NCBI RefSeq assembly: GCF_010993735.1
Contig: NZ_WQNI01000011.1
Span: forward strand, 1 to 64,000
Length of the DNA: 64,000 bases
Source of the DNA: Chelativorans alearensis
GTDB lineage: Bacteria > Pseudomonadota > Alphaproteobacteria > Rhizobiales > Rhizobiaceae
Reading direction: 5' to 3'
Each line of letters starts with the position of its first letter. Positions within the stretch are counted from its first letter, which is position 1. Under the pieces are notes generated by a model that saw only the letters and a list, made by a program, of their open reading frames with translations, made no database searches and had not been told where the DNA came from. Below are positions 25,974 through 34,653 of this stretch, in pieces. Position numbers and translations under genes: made by a program.

Positions 25974-27215
25974 ATGCTTCAGTCCTTGCCGGCCGCCGAG
26001 GAGCGCCGGCCAGACGACATCCATTCCTGGCTGCGGCTGGCCCTGTGCCTGCTGCTCGGCACGATTGGCAGCGTGGGCATGTGGGCGGTGGTGGTGGTTC
26101 TGCCGAGCGTGCAGGCGGACTTCGCCGTGGAACGGGCCGATGCCTCCCTGCCCTATACCGCCGCCATGATCGGCTTTGCCGCCGGCAATGTGCTGATCGG
26201 GCGCTATGTCGACCGCATGGGCGTGGCACTGCCCGTGGCGCTTGCGGGCGCGGCACTGGGGAGCGGCTTCATCCTGTCGTGCTTCGCGCAGTCGGTCTGG
26301 CAGTTCGCCCTCCTGCAGGCTCTGGTGGGTTTCGGCGCCTCGTCCACCTTCGGCCCGCTGATCGCCGACATCTCGCACTGGTTCGAGCGCCGGCGCGGCA
26401 TAGCGGTGGCGGCTGCGGCCAGCGGAAACTACCTGGCCGGCGTCGTCTGGCCGACGGTCATCAAGCTCATGCTCGCCGGCACGGGCTGGCGCGTGACGTT
26501 TCTATACATCGGCGTCTTCTGCATTGTGACGATCGTGCCGCTGGCGCTGCTCCTGCGTCCGCGCCCGCCCGCCGCCTCGCCGCTCGGCAGCGACGGGATG
26601 CCCATGGGCCTGCGGCGGCGGGCCGGGCCCAGCCCCTTCTCGCCGCCCGTCCTGCAAGGGCTTCTGATCGTCGCTGGCGTGGCCTGCTGCGTGGCGATGT
26701 CGATGCCGCAAGTGCACATCGTCGCCTATTGCGTCGACCTCGGCTACGGCGTGGCGCGCGGGGCGGAGATGCTGTCCCTGATGCTGGCCGGCGGCATCGT
26801 CAGCCGGCTCGCCTCCGGCTTCATCGCCGACTATATCGGCGGCGCGCGCACCGTGCTCATCGGCTCGGTGCTGCAGTGCCTGGCACTGATCCTCTATATT
26901 CCCTGGGACGGGCTGGCCTCGCTTTACATCGTGTCGCTGGTCTTCGGGCTCTCGCAGGGCGGCATCGTGCCCTCCTACGCCATCATCGTGCGCGAATACC
27001 TGCCGGCACGCGAGGCGGGGCAGCGGGTCGGCATCGTCATCATGGCGACGATTGCCGGCATGGCGCTGGGCGGATGGATGTCGGGGTGGATCTACGACCT
27101 CACCGGCTCCTACCAGGCCGCCTTCCTCAACGGTATCGCCTGGAACCTTCTCAACATCGCGGTGATCCTTTTGATCCTCCTGCGCCGACCGCGCACCGCG
27201 CCGGCGGCGGCTTAG
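25974..27215 (+). CDS. Major facilitator superfamily transporter
   Basis: This is a 413-aa inner-membrane secondary transporter with twelve predicted hydrophobic segments. The MFS loop motif between helices 2 and 3 is visible as GRYVDRMG, and a second as SGFIADYIGGAR. A long polar loop (about residues 197-222) separates the two halves. The family resembles oxalate/formate or monocarboxylate-type MFS proteins (HWFERRRGIAVAAAASGNYLAG), but the substrate is not determined. The ATG at 25974 has GGAGA 6 nt upstream; a GTG at 25953 lacks a site. Confidence 0.82.
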   Translation: MLQSLPAAEERRPDDIHSWLRLALCLLLGTIGSVGMWAVVVVLPSVQADFAVERADASLPYTAAMIGFAAGNVLIGRYVDRMGVALPVALAGAALGSGFILSCFAQSVWQFALLQALVGFGASSTFGPLIADISHWFERRRGIAVAAAASGNYLAGVVWPTVIKLMLAGTGWRVTFLYIGVFCIVTIVPLALLLRPRPPAASPLGSDGMPMGLRRRAGPSPFSPPVLQGLLIVAGVACCVAMSMPQVHIVAYCVDLGYGVARGAEMLSLMLAGGIVSRLASGFIADYIGGARTVLIGSVLQCLALILYIPWDGLASLYIVSLVFGLSQGGIVPSYAIIVREYLPAREAGQRVGIVIMATIAGMALGGWMSGWIYDLTGSYQAAFLNGIAWNLLNIAVILLILLRRPRTAPAAA

Positions 27216-27232
27216 GGAACCAACCTCACCCT

Positions 27233-28651
27233 CTAGACAAGCCCGAACCACCAGGTGGCCAGGCCGAGGAAGGCGAAGAAGCCGAAGACGTCGGTCACCA
27301 TGGTGACGAAGACCGACGAGGCGATGGCGGGATCGGCGCCTGCCTTGTTGAGAAGCAGCGGGATCAGATTGCCCGCGACCGCGGCGGCGAGCATGTTGAA
27401 GATCATCGCCGCGCCGATGATGCCGCCGAGCTGGACGTTGTGAAACCAGATGGCCGCCACCGTGCCGACGATGACGGCCAGCGTTACCCCGTTCAACAAG
27501 CCGACCAGGATCTCGCGCCGGATGATGCGGCCGGAATTGTAGATATCGAGGTCGCGGGTGGCGAGCGCGCGCACGGTCACCGTCATCGTCTGCGTGCCGG
27601 CATTGCCGCCCGAGGACGCCACGATCGGCATCAGCACGGCGAGCGCCACCATCTGCTCGATCGAGGCATCGAAAAGGCCTATCACGGAGGCGGACATCAA
27701 GGCCGTGACCAGGTTGACCATGAGCCACGGCACACGCGAGCGCGAGATGGCGAGTACGGTATCCGACAATTCCTCGTCGCCGACGCCGCCCATGCGCATC
27801 AGGTCCTCCTCGGCTTCCTGCGTGATGACGTCGACCACGTCGTCGATGGTCAAGACGCCGACGAGGCGCTCGTTCTCGTCGACGACGGCTGCCGAAAGCA
27901 GGTCGTACTGCTCGAAGATCTGCGCCGCCTCCTCCTGGTCCATGGTGGCGGGGATGGCATGGCGCGTCTCGCGCATCACGTCCTCGATCTTCACGCCACG
28001 CTGGGTGCGCAGGATGCGGTCGAGATCGACGGCGCCGACGAGGCGGAAGGTCGGGTCGATGACGAATATCTGCGAGAAGGAATCGGGCAGGTTCTGCTCC
28101 TCGCGCATGTAGTCGATGGTCTGGCCGACCGTCCAGAAAGGGGGGACGGCGACGAACTCCGTCTGCATGCGCCGGCCGGCCGTCTCCTCGGGGTAGCCGA
28201 GCGAGCGGCGCAGGCGCACGCGCTCGGTGAAGGGGAGCTGCGCCAGGATCTCGTCCTGGTCTTCCTGCTCGATGTCCTCGAGGATGTAGACGGCATCGTC
28301 CGAATCGAGGTGCTGGAGAGCCTTGGCGATCTGGACGTTGGGCAGGCTGCCGACGATGTCGAGGCGGATAGCCTCATCGACCTCCGTCAGGGCCGTGAAG
28401 TCGAACTCCTCGCCCATGAGCTGGACCAGCGCCCGGCGCTGCTCCGGCATCAAGGCCTCGAGCAGGTCGCCCACCTCGGACTGGTGCAGGGTGCCGACAT
28501 CCTGTTTCAGCGTCAGCGTGTCTCGGTCGGCGATGGCGGCGCCGATATGCGCAAGGAAGGGGGCGGCAATGACCCCGTCCTCGCCATAGATGCCGCGCTC
28601 CGGCGCGTCGGCCGGGGTGCCGTCAATCCCTTGCGTTTCCGGCTCGCTCAA
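27233..28651 (-). CDS. mgtE: Magnesium transporter MgtE
   Basis: This is a 472-aa magnesium channel/transporter. The order is an N-terminal superhelical MgtE_N domain (about residues 50-160, with VGDLLEALMPEQRRALVQLM), two CBS domains (about 165-290, ending VVDENERLVGVLTIDDVVDVI) and five C-terminal membrane helices (about 310-470, with MPIVASSGGNAGTQTMTVTVRALA, the conserved pore region). All elements of a gated MgtE are present. It faces tRNA-Leu across a 321-nt gap. No magnesium riboswitch was recognised upstream. Confidence 0.93.
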   Translation of the reverse strand: MSEPETQGIDGTPADAPERGIYGEDGVIAAPFLAHIGAAIADRDTLTLKQDVGTLHQSEVGDLLEALMPEQRRALVQLMGEEFDFTALTEVDEAIRLDIVGSLPNVQIAKALQHLDSDDAVYILEDIEQEDQDEILAQLPFTERVRLRRSLGYPEETAGRRMQTEFVAVPPFWTVGQTIDYMREEQNLPDSFSQIFVIDPTFRLVGAVDLDRILRTQRGVKIEDVMRETRHAIPATMDQEEAAQIFEQYDLLSAAVVDENERLVGVLTIDDVVDVITQEAEEDLMRMGGVGDEELSDTVLAISRSRVPWLMVNLVTALMSASVIGLFDASIEQMVALAVLMPIVASSGGNAGTQTMTVTVRALATRDLDIYNSGRIIRREILVGLLNGVTLAVIVGTVAAIWFHNVQLGGIIGAAMIFNMLAAAVAGNLIPLLLNKAGADPAIASSVFVTMVTDVFGFFAFLGLATWWFGLV

Positions 28652-28907
28652 CGGCGCTCTCCTCGGTTTTGACCCTGAAGCCGGTCCGGTTCACGATGCG
28701 GCACCTGTAGCGCGCGCCCGGCGCGAATACAAAGCCTGTCGCAGGCAATGCCGCAATAAGATTTGCAAAGGGCTTCGCCAGGGGAAAGGAGCAGCGTTGC
28801 CCACGCCGTCCACAGGCAATTGCATGAGGCGGAAACGGCGGTGCCGCCGCTTGCGATCGGGTGCTACCGAACGGCGGTCTTTTTACGCCGATTTGGCATA
28901 TGTCAGG
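28652..28907. other. Gap between mgtE and the tRNA-Leu promoter; no gene recognised
   Basis: The 321-nt interval between mgtE and tRNA-Leu contains short open frames on both strands, but none with a plausible ribosome site and codon bias. GC-rich short palindromes (GGCGGTGCCGCC near 28838) are present. The right end holds the tRNA promoter. Confidence 0.5.
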
Positions 28908-28936
28908 CTTGTTTCGCGGAAAGCGATTTGCTACAT
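28908..28936 (+). promoter_or_regulatory. Predicted tRNA-Leu promoter
   Basis: CTTGTT (28908-28913) and CTACAT (28931-28936) are 17 bp apart and fit the rhizobial housekeeping pattern CTTGAC-N17-CTATAT at 4/6 and 5/6 positions. A GC-rich stretch follows, and the tRNA starts 36 nt after the -10, as expected for a stable RNA promoter. Confidence 0.55.
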
Positions 28937-28972
28937 GCGCCGTGGCCGGTGGCAACCGGCCTTTCGTTGCGT

Positions 28973-29057
28973 GCGGTCGTGGCGGAATTGGTAGACGCGC
29001 AGCGTTGAGGTCGCTGTGGGGCAACCCGTGGAAGTTCGAGTCTTCTCGACCGCACCA
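28973..29057 (+). tRNA. tRNA-Leu (anticodon GAG)
   Basis: This is a complete class II tRNA. The acceptor stem GCGGTCG (28973-28979) pairs with CGACCGC (29047-29053). The discriminator is A and CCA is encoded at 29055-29057. The anticodon stem CAGCG/CGCTG encloses the loop TTGAGGT, giving anticodon GAG, which reads CUC/CUU codons. A long variable arm and the T loop TTCGAGT are present. It lies between mgtE and lipB. Confidence 0.95.
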
Positions 29058-29197
29058 ATTTTTCTCCCGCCTCATATAGCCCACCCGTTGAGAGCCTTGT
29101 GCTTAACGGGTGAGTTTGTCTGACTGCCGCCGCATCGCCCGTCGTTGCTGGACCTTTTTGCTCTTTCGAGGTCATATGCCGGCATGGAGAAGAGACG

Positions 29198-29941
29198 ATG
29201 AATGAGACGGCCGCACCTGCTCAGGCCTTTCACCCGCGCGAGGCGGCCCCGCCGGTGGAGTGGCGCGTCGAACCCGGGCTGACCCCTTATGAGACGGCGC
29301 TTGCCTTCATGGAAAGCCGCGCCGACGCCATCCGCGCCGGCGAGGCGGGCGAGATGGTGTGGCTTGTCGAGCACCCTCCCCTTTATACGGCGGGCACGAG
29401 TGCGGCCCCGGAGGACCTGCTCGATGCTGGGCGCTTTCCGGTGCACAAGGCCGGGCGCGGGGGCGAATACACCTATCACGGGCCGGGTCAGCGCGTGGCC
29501 TATGTGATGCTCGATCTGAAGCAGAGGCGCGAGGACGTGCGCGCCTTCGTCACCGCGCTCGAGGAGTGGATCATCGCCAGCCTGGCGCGCTTCAACGTCA
29601 AGGGCGAGCGGCGAAAAGGCCGCGTCGGCGTGTGGGTCGTGCGGCCGGACAAGCCGCCGCTGCCGGACGGCACGCCGATGGAGGACAAGATCGCCGCCAT
29701 CGGCATCCGCCTGCGCCGCTGGGTGAGCTTTCACGGCATCGCCGTCAATGTCGAGCCGGACCTTTCGCATTACTCGGGCATCGTGCCTTGCGGGATTCCC
29801 GGCTTCGGCATCACCAGCCTGGTCGATCTCGGCTTGCCGGTGACGCTGGCCGATTTCGACGTGGCGCTGAAACAGGCCTTCGAGGAGGTTTTCGGGCCGG
29901 CAGAAGCCGGGCGGGACGGGGCATTGGCAAGGAGTGCGTGA
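29198..29941 (+). CDS. lipB: Octanoyl-[ACP]:protein octanoyltransferase LipB
   Basis: LipB moves an octanoyl group from acyl carrier protein to the lipoyl domains of 2-oxoacid dehydrogenases and the glycine cleavage H protein, the first step of lipoate synthesis. The 247-aa product carries the family signature [21 protein letters not shown], the catalytic lysine in [14 protein letters not shown] (K164) and the catalytic cysteine in [12 protein letters not shown] (C198). The N-terminus has a short poorly conserved extension of about 20 residues. The ggt ATG starts 1 nt after its stop. Confidence 0.93.
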   Translation: MNETAAPAQAFHPREAAPPVEWRVEPGLTPYETALAFMESRADAIRAGEAGEMVWLVEHPPLYTAGTSAAPEDLLDAGRFPVHKAGRGGEYTYHGPGQRVAYVMLDLKQRREDVRAFVTALEEWIIASLARFNVKGERRKGRVGVWVVRPDKPPLPDGTPMEDKIAAIGIRLRRWVSFHGIAVNVEPDLSHYSGIVPCGIPGFGITSLVDLGLPVTLADFDVALKQAFEEVFGPAEAGRDGALARSA

Positions 29942-29942
29942 C

Positions 29943-31706
29943 ATGCAGGAGAAGGGATTGACCGTAGGCGCGCTGGCGCTGGGTGTGGGGCTGGCGCTTG
30001 GCCTGCCCGCCGCGGCCCAGCAGGCAGCCGATACGCTGGCGCCGGAGATCGCCAGCGGCAGCGAGGAAAGGACGGTCGTCCCGGCGCGCCGGCAGATGGT
30101 GGCGGCGGCCAACCCGCTCGCCGCGGAGGCCGGGCTCGAAGTGCTGCGGCAGGGCGGAAGCGCGGCGGACGCGCTGGTGGCCGTGCAGACCATGCTCGGC
30201 CTCGTCGAGCCGCAATCCTCCGGCCTTGGCGGCGGCGCGTTCCTCGTCTGGTACGATGGGGAAAGCGGCGAGATCACCACCTTCGATGGCCGCGAAACCG
30301 CGCCCATGGCCGCCTCGCCCGAGCTTTTCCTCGATGAGAAGGGCGAGCCGCTCGCCTTCTTCGACGCCGTCATCGGCGGCCGCTCGGTGGGAACGCCGGG
30401 CACGGTGCGGCTGATGGAGACGGTGCACGAGCGCTATGGAAAACTCGACTGGGCGGATGTCCTGACGCCGGCTATCGAACTGGCCGAGGAGGGCTTCGCC
30501 GTTTCGCCGCGGCTTCACACGCTGATCGCCAACGACCGGGGCAAGCTCGACCAGGAGGATGCGGCGCGGGCCTATTTCTACGACGCGGACGGCGAACCGC
30601 TCGCCGAGGGCACGCAGCTCAAGAACCCGGAATACGCGCAGACGCTGCGGGCGATCGCCGAGGGCGGCTCAAAGGCCTTCTATACGGGCGAGATCGCCGA
30701 AAAAATCGTCGCCGCGGTGCGGGACCACCCGACCAATCCGGGTCTCCTCAGCCTCGAAGACCTGGCGGCCTACGAGGTGAAGGAGCGGCCGGCCGTCTGC
30801 GCACCCTATCGCGGCTATGAGGTCTGCGGCATGGGACCGCCCTCCTCCGGCGCTTTGACCGTGGGGCAGATCCTCGGCATGGTCTCGCATTTCGACCTTG
30901 CAGCACTTGGGCCGGACGACCCGGAGAGCTGGCGCATCATCGGCGATGCCACGCGCCTCGCCTTTGCCGACCGCGGGCTCTACATGGCCGACAGCGACTT
31001 CGTCTCCATGCCGAAGGGGCTTTTGAACGAGGGCTATCTGGAGAGCCGCGCCGCCCTCCTGCGCCGGCCGACGGCGCTTGGCGAAGACGAGGTCGAGGCC
31101 GGCTCGCCGCCCTGGGACAAGGCCGAATTGCGCATCCCCGGTCTCGAGCCCGAGCGCCCGTCCACCTCGCATTTCGTCATCGTCGACGAAGACGGCAACA
31201 TCGCCTCCATCACCACCACAATCGAGAACGGGTTCGGCTCGCGGCAGATGGCGGCGGGGTTCCTGCTCAACAACGAACTCACCGACTTCTCCTTCGCGCC
31301 CGACAGCGACGGCGAGGCCGTGGCCAACCGGGTGGAACCGGGCAAGCGCCCGCGCTCCTCCATGGCCCCGACGATCATCCTCGAAGACGGAGAACCCGCC
31401 TTTGCGCTCGGATCGCCCGGAGGCTCGAACATCATTCCCTATGTCGCCAACGCCATCATCGCGCTGATCGACTGGGACATGGACATGCAGCAGGCGATCT
31501 CCCTGCCGCACCTGACCAACCGCTTCGGCACCTACGCGGTGGAAGCCGGCACGCCTGCCGAAGCTTTCGCAGACGAGCTTGAAGCGTTCGGCTTCGAGGT
31601 GGACATCACGGACCTCACCTCCGGCCTCCACGGCGTCGCCTTCACGCCCGAAGGGCTGGAGGGCGGCGCCGACCCGCGGCGCGAAGGTGTGGCCGTGGGC
31701 GACTGA
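29943..31706 (+). CDS. ggt: Gamma-glutamyltransferase
   Basis: This periplasmic or outer-surface enzyme cleaves glutathione and transfers its gamma-glutamyl group. The 587-aa precursor has a signal peptide (MQEKGLTVGALALGVGLALGLPAAAQ, predicted cut after AAA). Autoprocessing would occur before the nucleophile in ERPSTSHFVIVD (T408), giving large and small subunits. The substrate-binding motif SGLGGGAFLVWYD and the small-subunit GSPGGSNIIPYVA loop are intact. The ATG at 29943 has AAGGAG 8 nt upstream; an in-frame GTG at 29934 lies within lipB and is less likely. A strong hairpin follows the gene. Confidence 0.92.
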   Translation: MQEKGLTVGALALGVGLALGLPAAAQQAADTLAPEIASGSEERTVVPARRQMVAAANPLAAEAGLEVLRQGGSAADALVAVQTMLGLVEPQSSGLGGGAFLVWYDGESGEITTFDGRETAPMAASPELFLDEKGEPLAFFDAVIGGRSVGTPGTVRLMETVHERYGKLDWADVLTPAIELAEEGFAVSPRLHTLIANDRGKLDQEDAARAYFYDADGEPLAEGTQLKNPEYAQTLRAIAEGGSKAFYTGEIAEKIVAAVRDHPTNPGLLSLEDLAAYEVKERPAVCAPYRGYEVCGMGPPSSGALTVGQILGMVSHFDLAALGPDDPESWRIIGDATRLAFADRGLYMADSDFVSMPKGLLNEGYLESRAALLRRPTALGEDEVEAGSPPWDKAELRIPGLEPERPSTSHFVIVDEDGNIASITTTIENGFGSRQMAAGFLLNNELTDFSFAPDSDGEAVANRVEPGKRPRSSMAPTIILEDGEPAFALGSPGGSNIIPYVANAIIALIDWDMDMQQAISLPHLTNRFGTYAVEAGTPAEAFADELEAFGFEVDITDLTSGLHGVAFTPEGLEGGADPRREGVAVGD

Positions 31707-31732
31707 GGCCTGCCGGTCCCCTTGACGTTTCG

Positions 31733-31764
31733 AAAGGGCCGCCTCCGCGCGGCCCTTTCCTTTC
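31733..31764 (+). terminator. Rho-independent-like terminator of ggt
   Basis: AAAGGGCCGC (31733-31742) pairs perfectly with GCGGCCCTTT (31749-31758) around a 6-nt loop, followed by a short pyrimidine run (CCTTTCT). It lies 27 nt after the ggt stop. It would also be read through from the opposite side, just past the stop of the small gene at 31770. Confidence 0.7.
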
Positions 31765-31769
31765 TACAT

Positions 31770-31856
31770 CTACAGCGCACCGATCCAGGTGGCGACGACG
31801 ACGATGAAGGAGCTGACGGCAACCAGCGAAGCAACATCCTGAATGAGATCGGCCAT
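31770..31856 (-). CDS. Small 28-aa single-pass membrane protein
   Basis: A 29-codon gene (with stop) begins MADLIQDVASL and ends WIGAL; the middle is a continuous hydrophobic stretch rich in Val and Ser that would span a membrane once. An AGGAGAG ribosome site sits 7 nt before the ATG. A near-consensus sigma-70 promoter (TTGACA-17-TATAAG on the minus strand, 31900-31928) lies about 45 nt upstream. A terminator-like hairpin sits just past the stop, so the unit is a complete minimal gene. I recall similar short MADLIQD-type proteins in other Hyphomicrobiales, but no function is known to me. Confidence 0.7.
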   Translation of the reverse strand: MADLIQDVASLVAVSSFIVVVATWIGAL

Positions 31857-31882
31857 GGGACTCTCCTGTGGATAAGCGCCAA

Positions 31883-31928
31883 ATGATCTTGATATGATCC
31901 TTATATGTTCTAGTTATGTTCTTGTCAA
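31883..31928 (-). promoter_or_regulatory. Promoter with four 11-bp direct repeats, driving the 28-aa protein gene
   Basis: On the minus strand, TTGACA (31923-31928) and TATAAG (31900-31905) are separated by exactly 17 bp. On the plus strand the same segment reads as ATGATC or ATGTTC at 31883, 31894, 31905 and 31916, a strict 11-bp period. The repeats cover the -10, the spacer and part of the early transcript, like a regulator-binding array on one face of the helix. Confidence 0.7.
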
Positions 31929-32110
31929 CAGGGTTGCCCGATACCTGCTGTGGAGCCGGCCGGGAGCGTTAACGGTGGGTAAAAGGGATATCCCGTGACC
32001 GGGGATGGATGGTTTGGCGTATAAGGAAACGGGAGGCCCGAATATGAACCGGGTTCCTGACGAGAGGCACGGGGCAAGGACGCGGTAGGCGTAGCGCGGA
32101 GGTCGAACGG

Positions 32111-32461
32111 GTGAAGGTCAAACGGATTGTCGCCAACATCGGCACCGAGGAAGTCGCGGCGGCGCAGCGCTTCTATGGAGACGTGCTGGGCCTCGACGTG
32201 CTCATGGATCATGGCTGGATCGTCACCTACGGTACGCGCGAAGAGGCGCGTATCCAGGTCAGCTTCGCCGTCGAGGGCGGCTCGGGAACGCCCGTGCCCG
32301 ACCTGTCCATCGAGGTGGACGATCTGGAGGCGGCGCTGGAGCGCGTGAGGAAGGCCGGGTTTGCGGTGGAATACGGGCCGGCGGACGAGCCCTGGGGCGT
32401 GCGGCGGTTTTTCGTGCGCGACCCGTTCGGCAGGCTCGTCAACATCCTCATCCATGCCTGA
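32111..32461 (+). CDS. VOC (glyoxalase/bleomycin-resistance) family protein
   Basis: This 116-aa protein has the vicinal-oxygen-chelate fold: two babbab modules, with MKVKRIVANIGTEEVAAAQRFYGDVLGLDVLMDHGW in the first and DLSIEVDDLEAALERVRKAGFAVEYGP...RRFFVRDPFGRLVNILIH in the second. The metal and substrate are unknown. The start is GTG at 32111 with GGAGG 7 nt upstream. Upstream at 32044-32088 is a 14-codon open frame (MNRVPDERHG...) with its own GGGAGG site, a possible leader peptide. Confidence 0.8.
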   Translation: MKVKRIVANIGTEEVAAAQRFYGDVLGLDVLMDHGWIVTYGTREEARIQVSFAVEGGSGTPVPDLSIEVDDLEAALERVRKAGFAVEYGPADEPWGVRRFFVRDPFGRLVNILIHA

Positions 32462-32488
32462 GGCGGGACGCTGTGGATTGTTGAACCT

Positions 32489-32653
32489 GCGCATCGTGCC
32501 TTCCGAAAGCCGATTCCGGTTTTCGGGCCTATGCGCTAGCGGACACCGGCGCCTAGATCATTTCACCGTTTCACAGAAACGATGAAATGATCTAACCTTT
32601 TGATTTTACGCAATTCCGAACGGAAAACCGGTTTCCACTTTTCCTGGAATTGC
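32489..32653. repeat. Mosaic of three palindromic repeats downstream of the VOC gene
   Basis: From left to right there are three units. First, 32489-32536 (GCGCAT...ATGCGC around CCGAAAGCCG/CGGTTTTCGG) is family C copy 2, related in reverse to 7594-7640. Second, 32557-32595 is a palindrome with arms AGATCATTTCA/TGAAATGATCT. Third, 32610-32653 is GCAATTCC...GGAATTGC, family D copy 1, ending 2 nt before the lolD stop codon. No gene is seen in this interval. Confidence 0.85.
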
Positions 32654-32654
32654 T

Positions 32655-33341
32655 CTATGCTGGCATGTCCACCACCTTGCCTTCCGAAAGCGTCACGCGG
32701 CGGTCCATGCGGGCGGCGAGGCCTTCGTTGTGCGTGGCGATCAGGGCGGCGAGGCCGGACTGGCGCACCAGCGCCTCCAGCGCCTCGAACACGTAGCCCG
32801 CCGTCGTCGGATCGAGGTTCCCCGTCGGTTCGTCGGCCAGAAGAACGAGCGGCGCGTTGGCGACGGCGCGGGCGATGGCCACGCGCTGCTGCTCACCGCC
32901 GGAAAGCTCGGCCGGCCGGTGGGTGGCGCGATCGCCGATCTTCATATAGGCGAGAAGCTGGTCCGCCCGTTCCATCGCTTCGGCCGGTTGGAGGCCGGCG
33001 ATGAGCTGCGGCATCATCACGTTTTCCCGAGCGGAAAATTCCGGCAGGAGGTGGTGGAACTGGTAGACGAAGCCGATCTCGCTGCGGCGGATCGCCGTGC
33101 GCCTGTCGTCCGAAAGGCCGGCGCAGGACTGGCCGTTGACGACGACGTCGCCGCCGTCGGGATGCTCCAAAAGGCCGGCGATATGCAGGAGCGTCGATTT
33201 TCCGGTGCCGGACGGCGCCACCAGCGCCACCATCTCGCCGGGCGTCAGCGTGAAATCGGCGCCGCTGAGGATGGTCAGTTCCTTCGGCCCCTGCACATAT
33301 CGGTGTTCGACTGCTTTGAGTTCCAGCACGCTGTCGGCCAT
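32655..33341 (-). CDS. lolD: Lipoprotein-releasing system ATP-binding protein LolD
   Basis: LolD is the ATPase that powers extraction of outer-membrane lipoproteins from the inner membrane by the LolCE permease. The 228-aa product has Walker [12 protein letters not shown], signature [14 protein letters not shown], Walker [12 protein letters not shown] and H-loop THNE, in the MacB/LolD subgroup ([19 protein letters not shown]). It is 16 nt downstream of the permease gene. Its stop codon directly adjoins the family D repeat, so the repeat may form its 3' end. Confidence 0.92.
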   Translation of the reverse strand: MADSVLELKAVEHRYVQGPKELTILSGADFTLTPGEMVALVAPSGTGKSTLLHIAGLLEHPDGGDVVVNGQSCAGLSDDRRTAIRRSEIGFVYQFHHLLPEFSARENVMMPQLIAGLQPAEAMERADQLLAYMKIGDRATHRPAELSGGEQQRVAIARAVANAPLVLLADEPTGNLDPTTAGYVFEALEALVRQSGLAALIATHNEGLAARMDRRVTLSEGKVVDMPA

Positions 33342-33357
33342 CTATTCCTATCTCAAA

Positions 33358-34653
33358 CTATTCGTATCTCAGGGCTTCGACGGGATCGAGGCGCGAGGCG
33401 CGCCAGGCGGGAAAGAGCGTGGCGAGGAAGGACAGCAATAGCGCCATCAGCACCACGGAAAACGTCTCGCCCGTCTCCATGTCGGCCGGCAGTTGGCTGA
33501 GGAAATAGACTTCCGGATCGAAAATCGTCGTGCCGGACAGCCAGGAGAAGAACAGGCGGATCGATTCCACGTTGAGGCAAAGCAACGTGCCGAGGATGAA
33601 GCCGGCGATCGTGCCGGCGACACCGATCGCCGCCCCCGCCATCAGGAAGATGCGCATGATGGCACCGCTGGTCGCCCCCATGGTGCGCAGGATGGCGATG
33701 TCGTGCCCCTTGTCCTTCACCAGCATGATCATGCCGGAAATGATGTTCAAGGCCGCCACCAGCACGATCATCGTCAGGATCATGAACATGACGTTGCGCT
33801 CCACCTCGAGCGCGGAGAAGAAGGTTTGGTTGCGCTGGCGCCAATCGCTGATGGAGACCGGGCGCTGGGCCGCTTCCTCGACCAGCGGCCGCAGCGCGTC
33901 CACGTTGTCGGGGTCGTCGACGAAGACTTCGATGATCCGCGCCAGGCCCTCCACATTCAGGTAGAGCTGTGCTTCCTCGATGGGCATATAAACGAGGGAG
34001 GCATCGTATTCCGACATGCCGATCTCGAAGATCGCCGTCACCGGATAGGACTTGACGCGCGGCGTCGTGCCGAAGGGCGTGACGTCGCCTTCCGGCGAGA
34101 CCAGCGTAATGGGATCGCCAAGCGCAATGCCCAGCGTCTGGGCGAGGCGCGAGCCGACCGCCACCCCCTCCCCGGCGGCGAAATCGATCAGCGAGCCGTG
34201 GCGGATGTGCTCTGACACGAGGTCCATCTCGGTGAGGTCCTCGGCGCGCACGCCGCGGATGAGGGCGCCGGTGCCCTGGCCGCTGCGCCCGCTCGCCAAC
34301 ACCTGCCCCTCCACCAACGGGACGGCGAGCTTGACGCCCGGCACTTCAGCAATGCGCCCGGCAACGGCTTCGTAATCGTCGAGCGGCAAATCGACCGGCT
34401 GCACGATCAGGTGGCCGTTGACGCCGAGGATGCGGGTGAGCAGCTCGGCGCGGAAACCGTTCATCACCGCCATGACGACAATCAGGGTGGCCACGCCCAG
34501 CATGATGCCGATGAAGGAGATGGAGGCGATGACGGAAACCACCGCCTCCTTGCGCCGCGAACGCAGATAGCGCCAGGCGACGAGACGTTCGAACCGCGAG
34601 AAGGGCCCGGCCTCTGCGTTGGCGTTGACGCTGGCTTCCGCGGTCGCGCTCAT
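33358..34653 (-). CDS. lolC: Lipoprotein-releasing permease LolC/LolE
   Basis: This is a 431-aa inner-membrane permease of the LolC/E family. One membrane helix near residues 35-60 ([25 protein letters not shown]) is followed by a large periplasmic MacB-like domain (about 65-270) and three C-terminal helices with the FtsX-type domain ([23 protein letters not shown], ending VEALRYE). Alphaproteobacteria often carry one such permease that works as a homodimer in place of LolC plus LolE, so the symbol is nominal. The start overlaps the proS stop (ATGA). Confidence 0.9.
   Translation of the reverse strand: MSATAEASVNANAEAGPFSRFERLVAWRYLRSRRKEAVVSVIASISFIGIMLGVATLIVVMAVMNGFRAELLTRILGVNGHLIVQPVDLPLDDYEAVAGRIAEVPGVKLAVPLVEGQVLASGRSGQGTGALIRGVRAEDLTEMDLVSEHIRHGSLIDFAAGEGVAVGSRLAQTLGIALGDPITLVSPEGDVTPFGTTPRVKSYPVTAIFEIGMSEYDASLVYMPIEEAQLYLNVEGLARIIEVFVDDPDNVDALRPLVEEAAQRPVSISDWRQRNQTFFSALEVERNVMFMILTMIVLVAALNIISGMIMLVKDKGHDIAILRTMGATSGAIMRIFLMAGAAIGVAGTIAGFILGTLLCLNVESIRLFFSWLSGTTIFDPEVYFLSQLPADMETGETFSVVLMALLLSFLATLFPAWRASRLDPVEALRYE

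Noticed and set aside
28623-29084. Minus-strand frame over tRNA-Leu containing GREDSNFHG
   Set aside because: This is the well-known artefact of translating the complement of a tRNA gene; the frame runs through the tRNA and mgtE upstream region.
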